From: Hydrogenimonas sp.
GTDB taxonomy: Bacteria; Campylobacterota; Campylobacteria; Campylobacterales; Hydrogenimonadaceae
Length of the DNA stretch: 5,381 bases
Reading direction: 5' to 3'
NCBI GenBank assembly: GCA_021647345.1
Contig: JAKIUX010000094.1
Coordinates: 1 to 5,381, forward strand
Within the stretch, counting starts at the first letter, position 1; each line of letters opens with the position of its first letter. Below are positions 1 to 5,381 of the stretch, piece after piece. Below the pieces are notes generated by a model. It did no database searches. It was not told the DNA's origin and saw only the letters and a program-made list of their open reading frames with translations. Both the position numbers and the translations under genes were made by a program.

Positions 1-557
1 CGACTATATTAGCCGTGGTATCTGGGCTTACGCTTGCCGGAGCTTCGGCTATAAGCCATGATCTCTATGCAAATGTTTTTAGAAGAGATAGGGCAGACGA
101 TAGAACCGAGATGAGAGTCTCAAAGATAGCTACCGTCACAATAGGCATAGCCGCCATAGCTTTGGGTATAGCTTTTGAGAAGCAAAACATCGCCTTTATG
201 GTGGGTTTGGCCTTCGCAATAGCCGCTTCTGCAAACTTTCCTATACTCTTTTTATCGATGTTCTGGAGAGGCTTGACCACAAGAGGCGCTGTAATAGGCG
301 GAAGCGTTGGCTTGTTAACGGCAGTAGCACTGGTTTTGCTTGGGCCCATAGTCTGGGTCGATATATTTGGCTTTAAAGAGGCGATCTTTCCATATAAATA
401 CCCCGCCCTATTTAGCGTAAGTGCCGCCTTTTTGGCAACATGGTACTTTAGTGTAACAGATAAAAGCGACTCTGCATCGAGCGAGAGGGAGGCTTTTGAG
501 CTTCAATATGTAAGATCTCAAACAGGCATCGGCGCCGAGGGCGCGTCAACTCACTAA
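1..557 (+). CDS. actP: Cation/acetate symporter ActP, C-terminal part (5' end outside window)
   Basis: ActP is an inner-membrane sodium:solute symporter (SSS family) that takes up acetate and related short carboxylates. The reading frame is open from position 3, giving 184 residues to TAA at 555-557; an in-frame GTG at 15 is internal, because matching ActP sequence continues upstream of it. From memory of E. coli ActP (about 549 aa) the match is near line-by-line: [16 protein letters not shown], then [22 protein letters not shown], a GP..WV segment, [12 protein letters not shown] and the tail RSQTG. About five hydrophobic segments are visible (fragment residues 1-18, 41-58, 62-88, 95-120 and 133-151), followed by a hydrophilic cytoplasmic-type tail of about 33 residues. 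A 136-nt gap separates it from the next gene, so it is probably a separate unit, normally linked to acetate metabolism rather than to the peptidase/ligase genes downstream. The partial state comes only from the window edge. Confidence 0.96.
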   Translation, partial: TILAVVSGLTLAGASAISHDLYANVFRRDRADDRTEMRVSKIATVTIGIAAIALGIAFEKQNIAFMVGLAFAIAASANFPILFLSMFWRGLTTRGAVIGGSVGLLTAVALVLLGPIVWVDIFGFKEAIFPYKYPALFSVSAAFLATWYFSVTDKSDSASSEREAFELQYVRSQTGIGAEGASTH

Positions 558-582
558 TCGACCTGTTTTAGCCTCGCTTTTT

Positions 583-588
583 TATAAT
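583..588 (+). promoter_or_regulatory. Candidate -10 element (TATAAT), distal
   Basis: A perfect TATAAT lies 26 nt after the actP stop and just after a T run (578-583). No -35 hexamer is recognisable at the usual spacing, but Campylobacterota housekeeping promoters often lack a conserved -35 box. If used, it would give a leader of about 100 nt before the M20 gene at 694. AT-rich DNA produces such hexamers by chance, so support is weak. Confidence 0.25.
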
Positions 589-631
589 AGTCATAGCGCT
601 TTGGGCAATCGCTGTCTATCTATTTTGAATC

Positions 632-646
632 ATAATATGCTATTAT
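632..646. repeat. Inverted repeat ATAATA-TGC-TATTAT over the candidate -10
   Basis: Two perfect 6-bp arms (632-637 and 641-646) flank a 3-nt centre. Two TTGAA direct repeats (625-629 and 646-650), 21 bp apart or about two helical turns, border it. A protein binding here would cover the candidate -10 box, so it could be an operator. The arms are pure A/T and could arise by chance in promoter DNA; no known regulator consensus is recognised. Confidence 0.3.
638..646 (+). promoter_or_regulatory. Candidate extended -10 promoter (TGC TATTAT) for the four-gene operon
   Basis: The sequence TG-C-TATTAT fits the extended -10 pattern (TGnTATAAT with one mismatch) typical of Campylobacterota sigma-70 promoters, which usually have AT-rich upstream DNA instead of a -35 box. 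It lies 47 nt before the ATG at 694, so transcription would start near 652-655 with a leader of about 40 nt. Being in the only long gap before four closely packed genes, it is the better of two candidates for driving them. No -35 is visible. Its TATTAT forms the right arm of an inverted repeat, so a regulator could bind over it. Confidence 0.4.
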
Positions 647-693
647 TGAAACAGTGCGAAAGAGTGCATAAATGAGTCCGAATAGGTAGAGCG

Positions 694-1809
694 ATGCCGA
701 AAGAGTGGAAAAGAGATCTTAAAAAAATAGTAAATATAAACTCCTATACAGGCAACAAACGAGGAGTTGATAAGTGCGGAGAGCTTTTTGCCGAGTGGAT
801 GGGCGAGCTTGGTTTTGAGTGCGAGAGGTTCAAGAGAGAGCTTGTTGGAGATCATCTTCTTTTTAGGTCCAAAGTGAGCGGAACAAGAGAGAGAGTGCTC
901 CTTCTTGGGCATCTTGATACGGTATTTCCCCCCGGTACATTCGAGGGCTTTAGAGAGGATGACGAGTGGGTATATGGCCCCGGTGTATGCGATATGAAAG
1001 GGGGCAATATTGTTGCTTTGGAATCTCTGCGTAAAGTATTCGAGCGCTTTGGAAAAATAGAAGATATCGACTTTCTGCTGGTCAGCGACGAAGAGACCGG
1101 AAGCGATGATTCTAAACTTGTAACATCTTCATTGGCACAAAAGTATGATAACTGTTTCGTTTTCGAGGCGGCCGGTGCAAATATGGAAGTTGTAATAGGG
1201 CGGAAAGGGATAGGAACATTCGAGATCGTTATAGACGGGGTCGCATCCCACGCCGGTACCGCATATGAAAATGGGTGTGATGCCAATCTTGAAGCTGCTC
1301 TAAAGCTTAGAGAGCTTGCTTCGTTGACCGATCTTCAAAAGGGTACTACCGTAAATATCGGCCGCATAGAGGGGGGTGTGGGCGCAAATACCGTCAGTCC
1401 GCGCGCAAAGCTCCTTCTTGAGCTTAGGTATGCAAATAACAAAGAGCGCGCAAGGCTTATGGAGGCTTTGGCAAAGATCGTAGAACACTCTTTTGTAGAT
1501 GGAACATCTGCAAGGTTGGCAGGCGCAATACAAAGAGACGTAATGGAGCCGAATGAGTGGCAAATGGAGCTTATAAAGGAGATTGAAAAAATTTCGGGAG
1601 TTAAGATCAAGACAGAGAGCAGAGGAGGTGTAAGCGACGCCAATATTGCAGCATCTGCGGGAGTTGTTACACTCGATGGTCTCGGACCGTATGGAGACGG
1701 CGACCATACAGATAAAGAGAGAGCGCTAAAGAGCAGCTTTGAAGAGAGGATTGATTTGATGACAAAGGTGCTTTTGCATCACCAGAAAGAAGGAGCTATT
1801 CGTGGGTAA
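694..1809 (+). CDS. M20 family zinc carboxypeptidase, carboxypeptidase G2 (glutamate carboxypeptidase) type
   Basis: Predicted cytoplasmic di-zinc exopeptidase removing a C-terminal residue, probably glutamate, from a peptide or acyl-amino acid. The 371-aa protein keeps the M20 core: HLD at 73-75 (ligand His73), Asp100 in GPGVCDMKGG (bridging ligand), EE at 133-134 (Glu133 general base, Glu134 ligand), Glu158 in FEAAGA and His338 in GDGDHT. Order and spacing match His112, Asp141, Glu175/176, Glu200 and His385 of Pseudomonas carboxypeptidase G2. The lid/dimerisation domain (about 175-290) has ASHAG at 184-188, and Asn232 and Arg245 sit where G2 has residues contacting the substrate glutamate carboxylate (alignment by eye, from memory). 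There is no signal peptide, unlike G2 itself. ATG 694 is the first usable start after an in-frame TGA at 673-675, with a weak AGG at 684-686. It is the first gene of the apparent operon and overlaps the next by 8 nt. Exact substrate is unknown; an aminoacylase or dipeptidase remains possible. Confidence 0.92.
   Translation: MPKEWKRDLKKIVNINSYTGNKRGVDKCGELFAEWMGELGFECERFKRELVGDHLLFRSKVSGTRERVLLLGHLDTVFPPGTFEGFREDDEWVYGPGVCDMKGGNIVALESLRKVFERFGKIEDIDFLLVSDEETGSDDSKLVTSSLAQKYDNCFVFEAAGANMEVVIGRKGIGTFEIVIDGVASHAGTAYENGCDANLEAALKLRELASLTDLQKGTTVNIGRIEGGVGANTVSPRAKLLLELRYANNKERARLMEALAKIVEHSFVDGTSARLAGAIQRDVMEPNEWQMELIKEIEKISGVKIKTESRGGVSDANIAASAGVVTLDGLGPYGDGDHTDKERALKSSFEERIDLMTKVLLHHQKEGAIRG
1790..1795 (+). 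promoter_or_regulatory. Ribosome binding site AAGGAG supporting the GTG start at 1802
   Basis: A strong AAGGAG lies inside the end of the M20 gene, 6 nt before GTG 1802. It supports the GTG start and an 8-nt overlap (1802-1809), an arrangement typical of translational coupling. Confidence 0.75.
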
Positions 1810-2713
1810 AAAGAGACGAGTTGGCATATGGATGTACCAAAACGGCGGCGGAGACAAGATAGAGAAGAGGTTGGTAAAAAAGCTCAAAGAGCGTGGCATC
1901 GATGTAATAACCGGATTAAACCTAAGAGAGGCGTTCGTAAAGAGTAGCCACATAAGGTGCCGCGGCATAAATATGGACAAACTCGATCTCTTTTTCAGCT
2001 ACAATGCGGGTGAGCAGACGCAGTATCAGATGTATCTCTACAAAGCTCTTAATAGAATGATTCCTTGCATAAACAACTACGACTCTTTCGAGCTGACCGA
2101 AGATAAGTTTCAAACCAACTATCTTCTTAGAAACAGCGGAGTCAAAACGCCGGATTTTAGGCTTTGTCATAGAGATGACTCAAAGAGACTTAAAAAGTTC
2201 ATTCAGAGTTGGAAGAAGATGGTCTACAAGCCCACTGACGGTTGGGGCGGGGTCGGGTTGACAAAGATTGACAATGAAGCGACTCTTGACACGCTGCTGC
2301 CATTTTTGAATCAGATGGATCTGCGTTTTTTCTATGTAGAGAAGTTTATAGACTACGATAAGACTGACTACCGTGTCGATATAGTTGACGGCAAGTTTAT
2401 AGGGTGTTATGGCAGGAGAGCCGGAAAAGGCGATTGGCGTACCAATATTACAAGCGGCGGCAGCGTATTTTTGCGTGAACCGGAAGAGGAGGTGGTTGAT
2501 CTTGCCAAAAAAGCGGCAAAGATTACCGGATTAGAGATTGCAGGTGTTGACATAATATATGACAGAAAGAAGAAGGAGTATCTCGTGCTTGAGGTAAACG
2601 GCATTCCTGCGTTTGCTACTCCGGAGCAGGAGAGAATGGGGCTTGACTTTAACGAAAAGAAGATAGAGGCGATAGCTGAGCTTATAGATAAAAAAACGGC
2701 AACCAAACGGTAA
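1802..2713 (+). CDS. RimK-like ATP-grasp amino acid ligase
   Basis: Predicted cytoplasmic ATP-dependent ligase that activates a carboxylate as an acyl phosphate and joins it to an amine; RimK-like relatives add glutamate or other amino acids to proteins and small molecules. The 303-aa protein has an N-terminal Rossmann-like region (1-90, with DLFFSYNAG at 62-70), then the RimK-type ATP-grasp core: DK at 101-102, Lys143 in VYKP, a glycine loop at 146-152 (DGWGGVG), Glu180 in YVEKF, YRVDIVDG at 190-197, Arg205/Arg206 in YGRR, R-T-N...GG at 213-220 like the RSN...GG of RimK, Asp250 in GVD, and the metal-binding ExN at 264-266 (LEVNGIPA). All expected catalytic motifs are present, so it should be active. 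Start is GTG behind AAGGAG. It is followed after 41 nt by a second, divergent ATP-grasp gene. It is not RimK proper in sequence, so no symbol is given. Substrate unknown; glutamate is inferred from the neighbouring carboxypeptidases. Confidence 0.9.
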   Translation: MGKKRRVGIWMYQNGGGDKIEKRLVKKLKERGIDVITGLNLREAFVKSSHIRCRGINMDKLDLFFSYNAGEQTQYQMYLYKALNRMIPCINNYDSFELTEDKFQTNYLLRNSGVKTPDFRLCHRDDSKRLKKFIQSWKKMVYKPTDGWGGVGLTKIDNEATLDTLLPFLNQMDLRFFYVEKFIDYDKTDYRVDIVDGKFIGCYGRRAGKGDWRTNITSGGSVFLREPEEEVVDLAKKAAKITGLEIAGVDIIYDRKKKEYLVLEVNGIPAFATPEQERMGLDFNEKKIEAIAELIDKKTATKR

Positions 2714-2743
2714 TCATAAAAAGGTATTATATTAAAAAAGTGC

Positions 2744-2748
2744 AAGGA
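2744..2748 (+). promoter_or_regulatory. Ribosome binding site AAGGA fixing the start at ATG 2755
   Basis: AAGGA lies 6 nt before ATG 2755. The longer reading from GTG 2740 would have this site inside the gene and only an AAGG about 16 nt upstream, too far. ATG 2755 is therefore chosen, shortening the longest possible frame by 5 residues. Confidence 0.75.
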
Positions 2749-2754
2749 AAAAAG

Positions 2755-4275
2755 ATGGCCAAAAAGAGAAAACTTCCAAAGATTGGATTGCTCTACCTCG
2801 ATTATGTTTTGAGATTTTTCGACCGCTCCAACTTTAAGGGGTGGCCTGACAAGATCGAGACGGTTACATATCACTGGAAGAACGATAAAGAGCGTTTTAT
2901 AAAAGAGGTCAAGAGAAAGAAGATAGATATTCTTGTGGGCAATATACCGGCGACTGCATACGAAACCTTTAGAGAGATTGCCAAAGAGCTTCCTCATGTA
3001 AGGTTTGTTCCCTCTATTGAGACGCAGTTTGCCAACAAGAGCAAAGAGAACGTTACTCTATTTTGCGAAAAGCACAATCTCTCTCATCCCAAGACGAAGA
3101 TATTCTACGACACAGAAGAGGGGTACAGGTATCTTGAAGAGTGCGAATATCCGATAATCGTTAAAAGAAGCTACGGCCCCTCGAATTATGGCGGCTACTA
3201 TGTGCATAAAGTAAAAAGCGAAGAGGAGGCAAAAAAGCTTTTTGACGAGAAGGGATATATGCCTATGTATATTCAAGAGTGTATACCTCTTAGAGCGGAC
3301 ATAAGGGTAATGCTAATAGGACACAAACCCGCATGCGCATTCTGGCGTGTAGCCGGAGAAGATATGGATCTGACCAACACATCTCAGGGCGGCTATATGA
3401 CATACGATGGTGTCCCTATGGGTGCGCTGGAGCTTGCGGTAGAGGCGTCAAAGGCGGCAAAGGCGGAGTACTGGGCATGTGACATAGCCGAATATGACGG
3501 AAAGTACTATATACTCGAGTGCGCTACAGCTTTCGCAGCGTTTCCGTACTTCCGTGACTGGATCGGTCAGTATCTTATGTGGGACTTTTCAGAAGGGCGC
3601 TTTCCAAAACCCCATATTCCCCTTTACAACTGGGAGGAGTTGGGCAAGATAGACTCATCTTTGCTTAGAACTATGCGCCATATAGGATTTAGCAAGTATA
3701 TCCCTTCAACTGATGGCGCCTACTATGTTAACGACAAAGACGGCAAATGGGATCTTGAGCTGACAGAAGAGAGCGTGCCGGAGGATATTCCAGATGACAC
3801 TCATCTTAGAAAGCCTATAAAGAACGAAAAAGAGCTGCCTAAAGTCATACGCGAAGAGTCAAAAAAGAGTGAAATGGTTCATGACGATCTTGAAGAGAGC
3901 GAAATGTCGCTTGAGAGCGTAACCCTTACTGAACTTATGACACTTCACGGAATGGAAGAGGAGATAGCGGTCGAAGTTATGCGCTACATCAGAAACAATG
4001 AGATAAATAGCATAGACGAACTTTTGAAGCTCGAAGGGATCGACAAGCAGACCCTTAAAGTGTGGGCGCAGGATCTGCACAGCCGTTTAGATGTGAACAG
4101 AGCGAGCGTAAAAGCTCTCTCCAAGATTAAAAGCGTAGGCAAAAAGCTTGCCGAAAAGATAGTTGAGTTTAGACAAAAACACGGCCCTTTCAAAACTCTT
4201 GAGGATATGTTGCAGGTAAAAGGTTTGGGTAAAAAGAAACTTGATAAAATCCGCGACAAAATTGCCGTCAAATGA
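2755..4275 (+). CDS. Divergent ATP-grasp protein fused to tandem C-terminal helix-hairpin-helix (ComEA-type) domains
   Basis: A 506-aa predicted cytoplasmic fusion. Residues 1-90 form a pre-ATP-grasp Rossmann-like region. Residues about 91-290 are an ATP-grasp fold aligning with the upstream ligase: Lys95, Lys137 (IVKRS), a loop at 139-150 (SYGPSNYGG), Glu175 (IQECI), ADIRVMLIG at 181-189, Arg198, T-N...GG at 207-213, Asp243 (ACDIAEYDGK) and Glu255 (ILECATAF). Two usual residues differ: the Asn of the metal-binding ExN is Ala257, and the Arg before T-N is Leu206. Residues about 336-385 are a charged, probably flexible linker. Residues 386-442 and 446-506 are two HhH units; the second is a typical ComEA/HHH_3 domain (DVNRAS, SVGKKLAEKI, GPFKTLEDM, VKGLGKKKL), normally a non-specific DNA binder. 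There is no signal peptide or membrane anchor, unlike ComEA. The start rests on AAGGA 6 nt before ATG. It may be an amide ligase tethered to nucleic acid, or a non-catalytic ATP-binding partner of the upstream ligase. Function unknown. Confidence 0.85.
   Translation: MAKKRKLPKIGLLYLDYVLRFFDRSNFKGWPDKIETVTYHWKNDKERFIKEVKRKKIDILVGNIPATAYETFREIAKELPHVRFVPSIETQFANKSKENVTLFCEKHNLSHPKTKIFYDTEEGYRYLEECEYPIIVKRSYGPSNYGGYYVHKVKSEEEAKKLFDEKGYMPMYIQECIPLRADIRVMLIGHKPACAFWRVAGEDMDLTNTSQGGYMTYDGVPMGALELAVEASKAAKAEYWACDIAEYDGKYYILECATAFAAFPYFRDWIGQYLMWDFSEGRFPKPHIPLYNWEELGKIDSSLLRTMRHIGFSKYIPSTDGAYYVNDKDGKWDLELTEESVPEDIPDDTHLRKPIKNEKELPKVIREESKKSEMVHDDLEESEMSLESVTLTELMTLHGMEEEIAVEVMRYIRNNEINSIDELLKLEGIDKQTLKVWAQDLHSRLDVNRASVKALSKIKSVGKKLAEKIVEFRQKHGPFKTLEDMLQVKGLGKKKLDKIRDKIAVK
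3910..4272 (+). repeat. Internal tandem duplication of the HhH domain (protein level)
   Basis: Residues 386-442 (3910-4080) and 446-506 (4090-4272) of the ATP-grasp/HhH protein align along their length: SVTLTELMTLHGMEEEIAVEV with ASVKALSKIKSVGKKLAEKI, then INSIDELLKLEGIDKQTLK with FKTLEDMLQVKGLGKKKLD. The second copy keeps both glycine hairpins (VGK at 461-463 and GLGK at 490-493). In the first they are HGME and EGID, so it is degenerate. The DNA sequences have diverged, so this is an old duplication. The second copy is probably the nucleic-acid-binding one; the first may be structural. Confidence 0.75.
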
Positions 4276-4296
4276 TCTTCTGTTTGGGTCGGCTCA

Positions 4297-4301
4297 AAGG
4301 A
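4297..4301 (+). promoter_or_regulatory. Ribosome binding site AAGGA fixing the GTG start at 4307
   Basis: AAGGA lies 5 nt before GTG 4307, and an in-frame TAA at 4304-4306 immediately precedes that GTG, so no longer form is possible. Site and start fall in the 31-nt gap after the ATP-grasp/HhH gene. Confidence 0.75.
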
Positions 4302-4306
4302 TTTAA

Positions 4307-5381
4307 GTGAAGCAGCTCTACCACTCTTACGAAGAGGCGTGCGCTCTTTTTAGACGTCTTGAGAAACGGCGCCCAGACCTCTTCAGGGTCGAAGTAATAG
4401 GCGAAACCTGGGAGAAAAGGGAGATAATAGCGGTAACTATCGGCATGGATGTAAAAAATGGCGACGCCAAGCCGGCACTCTTTTATACCGGCACGATTCA
4501 CGCCAGAGAGTGGATAGGCATAGAGCTTGCCATAGGTTTTGCTGAGTATGTTGACAAAAATATTGCCTACGACCATCCTCTTCAAGAGGCTCTTGGCAAC
4601 GCTGTTATATATATGGTACCGTGTGCAAACCCGGATGGCTTTGAGTACTCAAGAAACCACTTCTCATTTTGGAGAAAAAATAGGCGCCAAAATGCCGACG
4701 GAAGCTACGGAGTTGACCTTAACAGGAACTTTCCCGTCGGCTTCGTCAAGAGCAACAAGCCGACTTCGAACATATATGGAGGTCCGGAGCCTTTCAGCGA
4801 GCCTGAGACTCGCGCTCTTCGAGACTTCGTGGAGTCTCACCCCAACATCTCCATAGCTCTTGATTACCACTCGCAGGGAAATGTCTTTTTCCCCGCCCAC
4901 GACTTTAGGCACGAAGATACGGTAGATACTACCGATATGAACGTTCTTTGCGCCAATATGGCCGAAGAGATAAGAAAAATAAGCGACAGAGAGTACGGTA
5001 TACATCAGGGTAAGCCGCCGGCAAAACTTATAAGCGGCAGCGGAAGGGAGTTTTACTACTCCAAAGGGATCATCGCTTCTGTAGTGGAGGTCGGAACAAG
5101 AAATATATCTGACTATCTTGACGATATGATTGAGCATATAAGAGAGCATATTCCCGCACTTATAGCCGCCATAAACGAAGCTCCGAACTACTCTCGCCGC
5201 TCGATGATGAAGAGGCCTGAAAACTTCAGGGCCACATATGTGGGTGTAGATACGGTTACGCTTGAGTGGGAGCCTTACGGTGGTGAAGATGAAGATATCT
5301 ACTTTGAGATATACAGAAGCAAAAGAGAGAAGTCATACTGCCGTCCGTTCAATCTGATGGGTCTTACGCAGGCCGACAGAT
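4307..5381 (+). CDS. M14 family zinc carboxypeptidase with C-terminal FN3-like domain (3' end outside window)
   Basis: Predicted single-zinc carboxypeptidase removing C-terminal residues from peptides or proteins. The frame stays open to the window end, giving 358 residues. Residues 1-295 are the catalytic domain: HAREW at 65-69 (zinc ligands His65, Glu68), Arg123/Arg126 in WRKNRR, NPDGFEY at 108-114, DLNRNFP at 137-143 (Asn139/Arg140 bind the substrate carboxylate), DYHSQG at 186-191 (ligand His188) and EVGT at 261-264 (Glu261 general base). It begins directly with the catalytic fold, without signal peptide or propeptide, unusual for M14A/B enzymes and suggesting a cytoplasmic role. Aligning SGSGREFYY (243-251) with the SGGSIDWSY stretch of carboxypeptidase A puts Arg247 at the S1' specificity position, implying acidic (Glu/Asp) preference, and Lys240 near the usual Tyr248. 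Residues about 306-358 (TVTLEWEP, YFEIYRS) look like the first strands of an FN3-type domain, unfinished here. It is the fourth gene of the apparent operon, 31 nt after the HhH fusion gene. Confidence 0.92.
   Translation, partial: MKQLYHSYEEACALFRRLEKRRPDLFRVEVIGETWEKREIIAVTIGMDVKNGDAKPALFYTGTIHAREWIGIELAIGFAEYVDKNIAYDHPLQEALGNAVIYMVPCANPDGFEYSRNHFSFWRKNRRQNADGSYGVDLNRNFPVGFVKSNKPTSNIYGGPEPFSEPETRALRDFVESHPNISIALDYHSQGNVFFPAHDFRHEDTVDTTDMNVLCANMAEEIRKISDREYGIHQGKPPAKLISGSGREFYYSKGIIASVVEVGTRNISDYLDDMIEHIREHIPALIAAINEAPNYSRRSMMKRPENFRATYVGVDTVTLEWEPYGGEDEDIYFEIYRSKREKSYCRPFNLMGLTQADR

Noticed and set aside
529..538. 10-bp palindrome TCGGCGCCGA near the end of actP
   Set aside because: It lies in coding sequence for the conserved ActP tail and has no partner copies; simple GC palindromes of this size are expected.
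15..557. GTG at 15 as the real start of the first gene
   Set aside because: ActP-like sequence (ILAV) continues upstream of it to the window edge and no ribosome binding site precedes it, so it is an internal valine of a truncated gene.
536..583. Possible rho-independent terminator after actP: CGAGG (536-540) can pair with CCTCG (572-576), followed by six T (578-583)
   Set aside because: The stem is only 5 bp with a 31-nt loop and its left arm lies inside actP; the T run equally fits AT-rich promoter DNA. Not strong enough to list.
593..615. Hairpin ATAGCG...CGCTGT with an 11-nt loop
   Set aside because: Six pairs including one G-T wobble and no T run immediately after; not convincing as a terminator or attenuator.
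672..689. Tiny frame ATG-AGT-CCG-AAT-AGG-TAG just before the M20 gene as a leader peptide
   Set aside because: Five codons, no ribosome binding site and no regulatory codon run or attenuator structure; probably chance.
2725..2730. TATTAT in the 41-nt gap before the ATP-grasp/HhH gene as an internal promoter
   Set aside because: No extended TG and no -35, and a transcript starting about 10 bp downstream would barely include the ribosome binding site at 2744. The tight spacing favours read-through.
4539..4856. 105-codon plus-strand frame overlapping the M14 gene
   Set aside because: It is an out-of-frame reading of the M14 coding sequence, low in complexity (Thr/Ser/Leu) and with no family resemblance.
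4664..5149. 161-codon open frame on the minus strand opposite the M14 gene
   Set aside because: It lies fully antisense to clear M14 catalytic motifs, shows no recognisable family and looks like a codon-bias shadow. The same holds for other antisense frames such as 2407-2997 and 852-1286.

Overview
The window looks like part of a Campylobacterota (epsilonproteobacterial) chromosome, perhaps a Sulfurimonas/Sulfurovum-type free-living member. The reasons are the close ActP match, heavy use of AGA/AGG arginine and ATA isoleucine codons, GTG starts behind AAGGA-type ribosome binding sites, and AT-rich promoter-like DNA with no clear -35 box. This taxonomic call is an inference. All genes are on the + strand and the window is densely coding.

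Layout: (1) positions 1-557 hold the C-terminal third of the acetate/cation symporter ActP, cut by the window start. (2) Positions 558-693 are the only sizeable non-coding gap. It has two -10-like elements, one embedded in a perfect inverted repeat, and is the likely control region for what follows. (3) Positions 694-5381 hold four tightly packed genes: an M20 carboxypeptidase of the carboxypeptidase G2 type (694-1809); a RimK-like ATP-grasp ligase (1802-2713, overlapping the previous gene by 8 nt); a second, divergent ATP-grasp protein fused to two tandem helix-hairpin-helix domains of the ComEA type (2755-4275); and an M14 zinc carboxypeptidase with the start of an FN3-like domain (4307 to beyond the window).

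The four genes read as one operon pairing two peptide-bond-forming enzymes (ATP-grasp) with two C-terminal-residue-removing enzymes (M20, M14). None shows a signal peptide or membrane segment, so the chemistry is probably cytoplasmic. Several clues point to glutamate. The M20 protein keeps the six metal/catalytic residues of carboxypeptidase G2 and two likely glutamate-carboxylate contacts. The first ligase is RimK-like. The M14 enzyme appears to have an arginine at the S1' specificity position, which in other M14 enzymes favours acidic C-terminal residues. The working hypothesis is a make-and-trim system for a glutamyl or oligo-glutamyl peptide or protein tag, with the HhH-fused ATP-grasp protein possibly bringing the activity to nucleic acid. 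The component families are well known. The combination, and especially the ATP-grasp/tandem-HhH fusion with an altered metal-binding motif, is the part worth pursuing.
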